A program made the translations under genes and the position numbers. Shown here piece by piece: positions 4,614 to 5,156 of a DNA stretch of 5,156 nucleotides. Source of the stretch: JABMNX01 sp964625905 (GTDB lineage Bacteria > Patescibacteriota > Minisyncoccia > Phycocordibacterales > JABMNX01); assembly GCA_964625905.1 (NCBI GenBank), contig CAZVBS010000034.1, positions 1 to 5,156 of the forward strand, read 5' to 3'. The first letter of the stretch is position 1; every line of letters starts with the position of its first letter. The notes beneath the pieces are model-generated. The model had not been told where the DNA came from. It made no database searches and saw nothing but the letters and a program-made list of their open reading frames with translations.

Positions 4614-5087
4614 ATGAACACAACTACAAATACAATTAGCTGGCAAGACTACGAATATGATCACAAAGAAAAGAGTAGCGACTGGTTTTGGGCTCTTGGT
4701 ATAATCGCTCTTTCAAGTGCTGTGACAGCAATGATGTTTGAAAATGTCCTCTTTGCATTACTTATTATTATTGCAGCATTTACAGTTGCCTTATTTACAT
4801 CAAAAAAACCTCATTTGATACACTTTGAAATAAACAAGCGTGGTGTCTCGATTGACACTACTCTATATATATATAAAACACTTGAAGCATTCTATGTAAA
4901 TGAAGACGAACATGGACATCATTATCTTATACTCAAATCAGAGCGTCTGATAATGCCGTTTATCATTATTCCACTCAATGACTCAGTATCAACAGAGGAC
5001 GTCAGAAACTTCTTATTAACAAAACTTAATGAAGAAGAGTTACACGAACCAAACTTCTATAAAGTACTGGAATTCTTCGGCTTTTAA
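4614..5087 (+). CDS. Unnamed patescibacterial membrane protein with a beta-rich (possibly PH-like) domain
   Basis: Predicted 157-aa protein of unknown function. A hydrophilic N-terminus containing SWQDYEYDHKEKSSDWFWALG (9-29) leads into two close hydrophobic helices (about 25-41 and 43-62), with FENVLFALL (42-50) at the turn. From about residue 65 the chain alternates like a beta sheet: FEINKRGVSIDTTLYIYKTLEAFYV (71-95), HHYLILKSERLIMPFIIIPL (102-121), then a final amphipathic helix EDVRNFLLTKLNEEELHEP (128-146) and a C-terminal LEFFGF. This order of two membrane helices, a strand-rich domain and an acidic helix ending in LGF or FGF is one I recall from many Parcubacteria-type genomes. The beta-rich part looks like a bacterial PH-type domain, which is inference. 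There is no signal peptide; the domain probably faces the cytoplasm. The palindromic terminator follows 16 nt after the stop. Confidence 0.8.
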   Translation: MNTTTNTISWQDYEYDHKEKSSDWFWALGIIALSSAVTAMMFENVLFALLIIIAAFTVALFTSKKPHLIHFEINKRGVSIDTTLYIYKTLEAFYVNEDEHGHHYLILKSERLIMPFIIIPLNDSVSTEDVRNFLLTKLNEEELHEPNFYKVLEFFGF

Positions 5088-5103
5088 TATATACACTGTA
5101 CAA

Positions 5104-5135
5104 AATAAACAGCCAGAGTACTCTGGCTGTTTATT
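5104..5135. terminator. Perfect 32-bp palindrome, bidirectional terminator
   Basis: AATAAACAGCCAGAGT (5104-5119) is followed directly by its exact reverse complement (5120-5135). The GC-rich centre folds into a strong stem, and the AT-rich outer arms supply a short T-run on either strand. It lies 16 nt after the last gene and would end that transcript, and probably also one arriving from beyond the window on the other strand. The remaining 21 bases (5136-5156) show no feature. Confidence 0.8.
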
Positions 5136-5156
5136 AGCGACGTAGAGCGAGTGAAA

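Noticed and set aside
1..5156. Alternative genetic code with UGA read as glycine, known in some Patescibacteria
   Set aside because: All genes read through at expected lengths with UGA as stop and without in-frame TGA. No gene here ends in TGA, so the window does not formally exclude it, but nothing supports it.
1..5156. CRISPR array, insertion sequence, prophage or defence island
   Set aside because: There are no regularly spaced repeats, transposase, integrase, phage or nuclease genes other than the housekeeping RuvX.

Overview
The window looks like a piece of a Patescibacteria (CPR) genome, probably of the Parcubacteria type. The DNA is AT-rich, the genes are short and tightly packed, the type IV pilus proteins are small, and two membrane proteins near the right end resemble families I know almost only from that radiation (one close to DUF5652). 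This assignment rests on gene resemblance only; no rRNA is present. All stop codons used are TAA or TAG, and every gene reads through in the standard code.

Left part, minus strand (1-2248): a type IV pilus inner-membrane assembly operon, pilM-pilN-pilO, with intergenic gaps of 2 and 8 nt. A further gene starts 6 nt after pilO and runs off the window. PilM is a cytoplasmic actin-like ATPase-fold protein, PilN carries the N-terminal NLLP motif that docks into PilM, and PilN and PilO are single-pass proteins. Together they form the platform linking the cytoplasmic motor to the pilus.

Middle, minus strand (2249-4046): a 217-nt gene-free stretch with a strong hairpin; a YqaA/DedA-like (VTT) membrane protein; a stand-alone tRNA-binding OB-fold protein like the MetRS C-terminal domain; a 234-nt gene-free stretch with three consecutive hairpins; and ruvX (YqgF Holliday-junction resolvase family).

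Right part, plus strand (4123-5156): a divergently transcribed tRNA-Ser(UGA) with its own terminator, then two small membrane proteins (one DUF5652-like, one with two membrane helices and a beta-rich domain), closed by a perfect 32-bp palindromic terminator.

The most interesting signals are not in the proteins. First, all five genes that begin a transcription unit have a TAnnnT box only 4-6 nt before the ATG and no convincing Shine-Dalgarno sequence, which would fit leaderless transcripts, whereas the internal gene yqaA has an AGGTG site. Second, the two gene-free stretches fold strongly and do not look like ordinary terminators. I see no phage, IS, CRISPR or defence system, and no clearly new multi-gene system.
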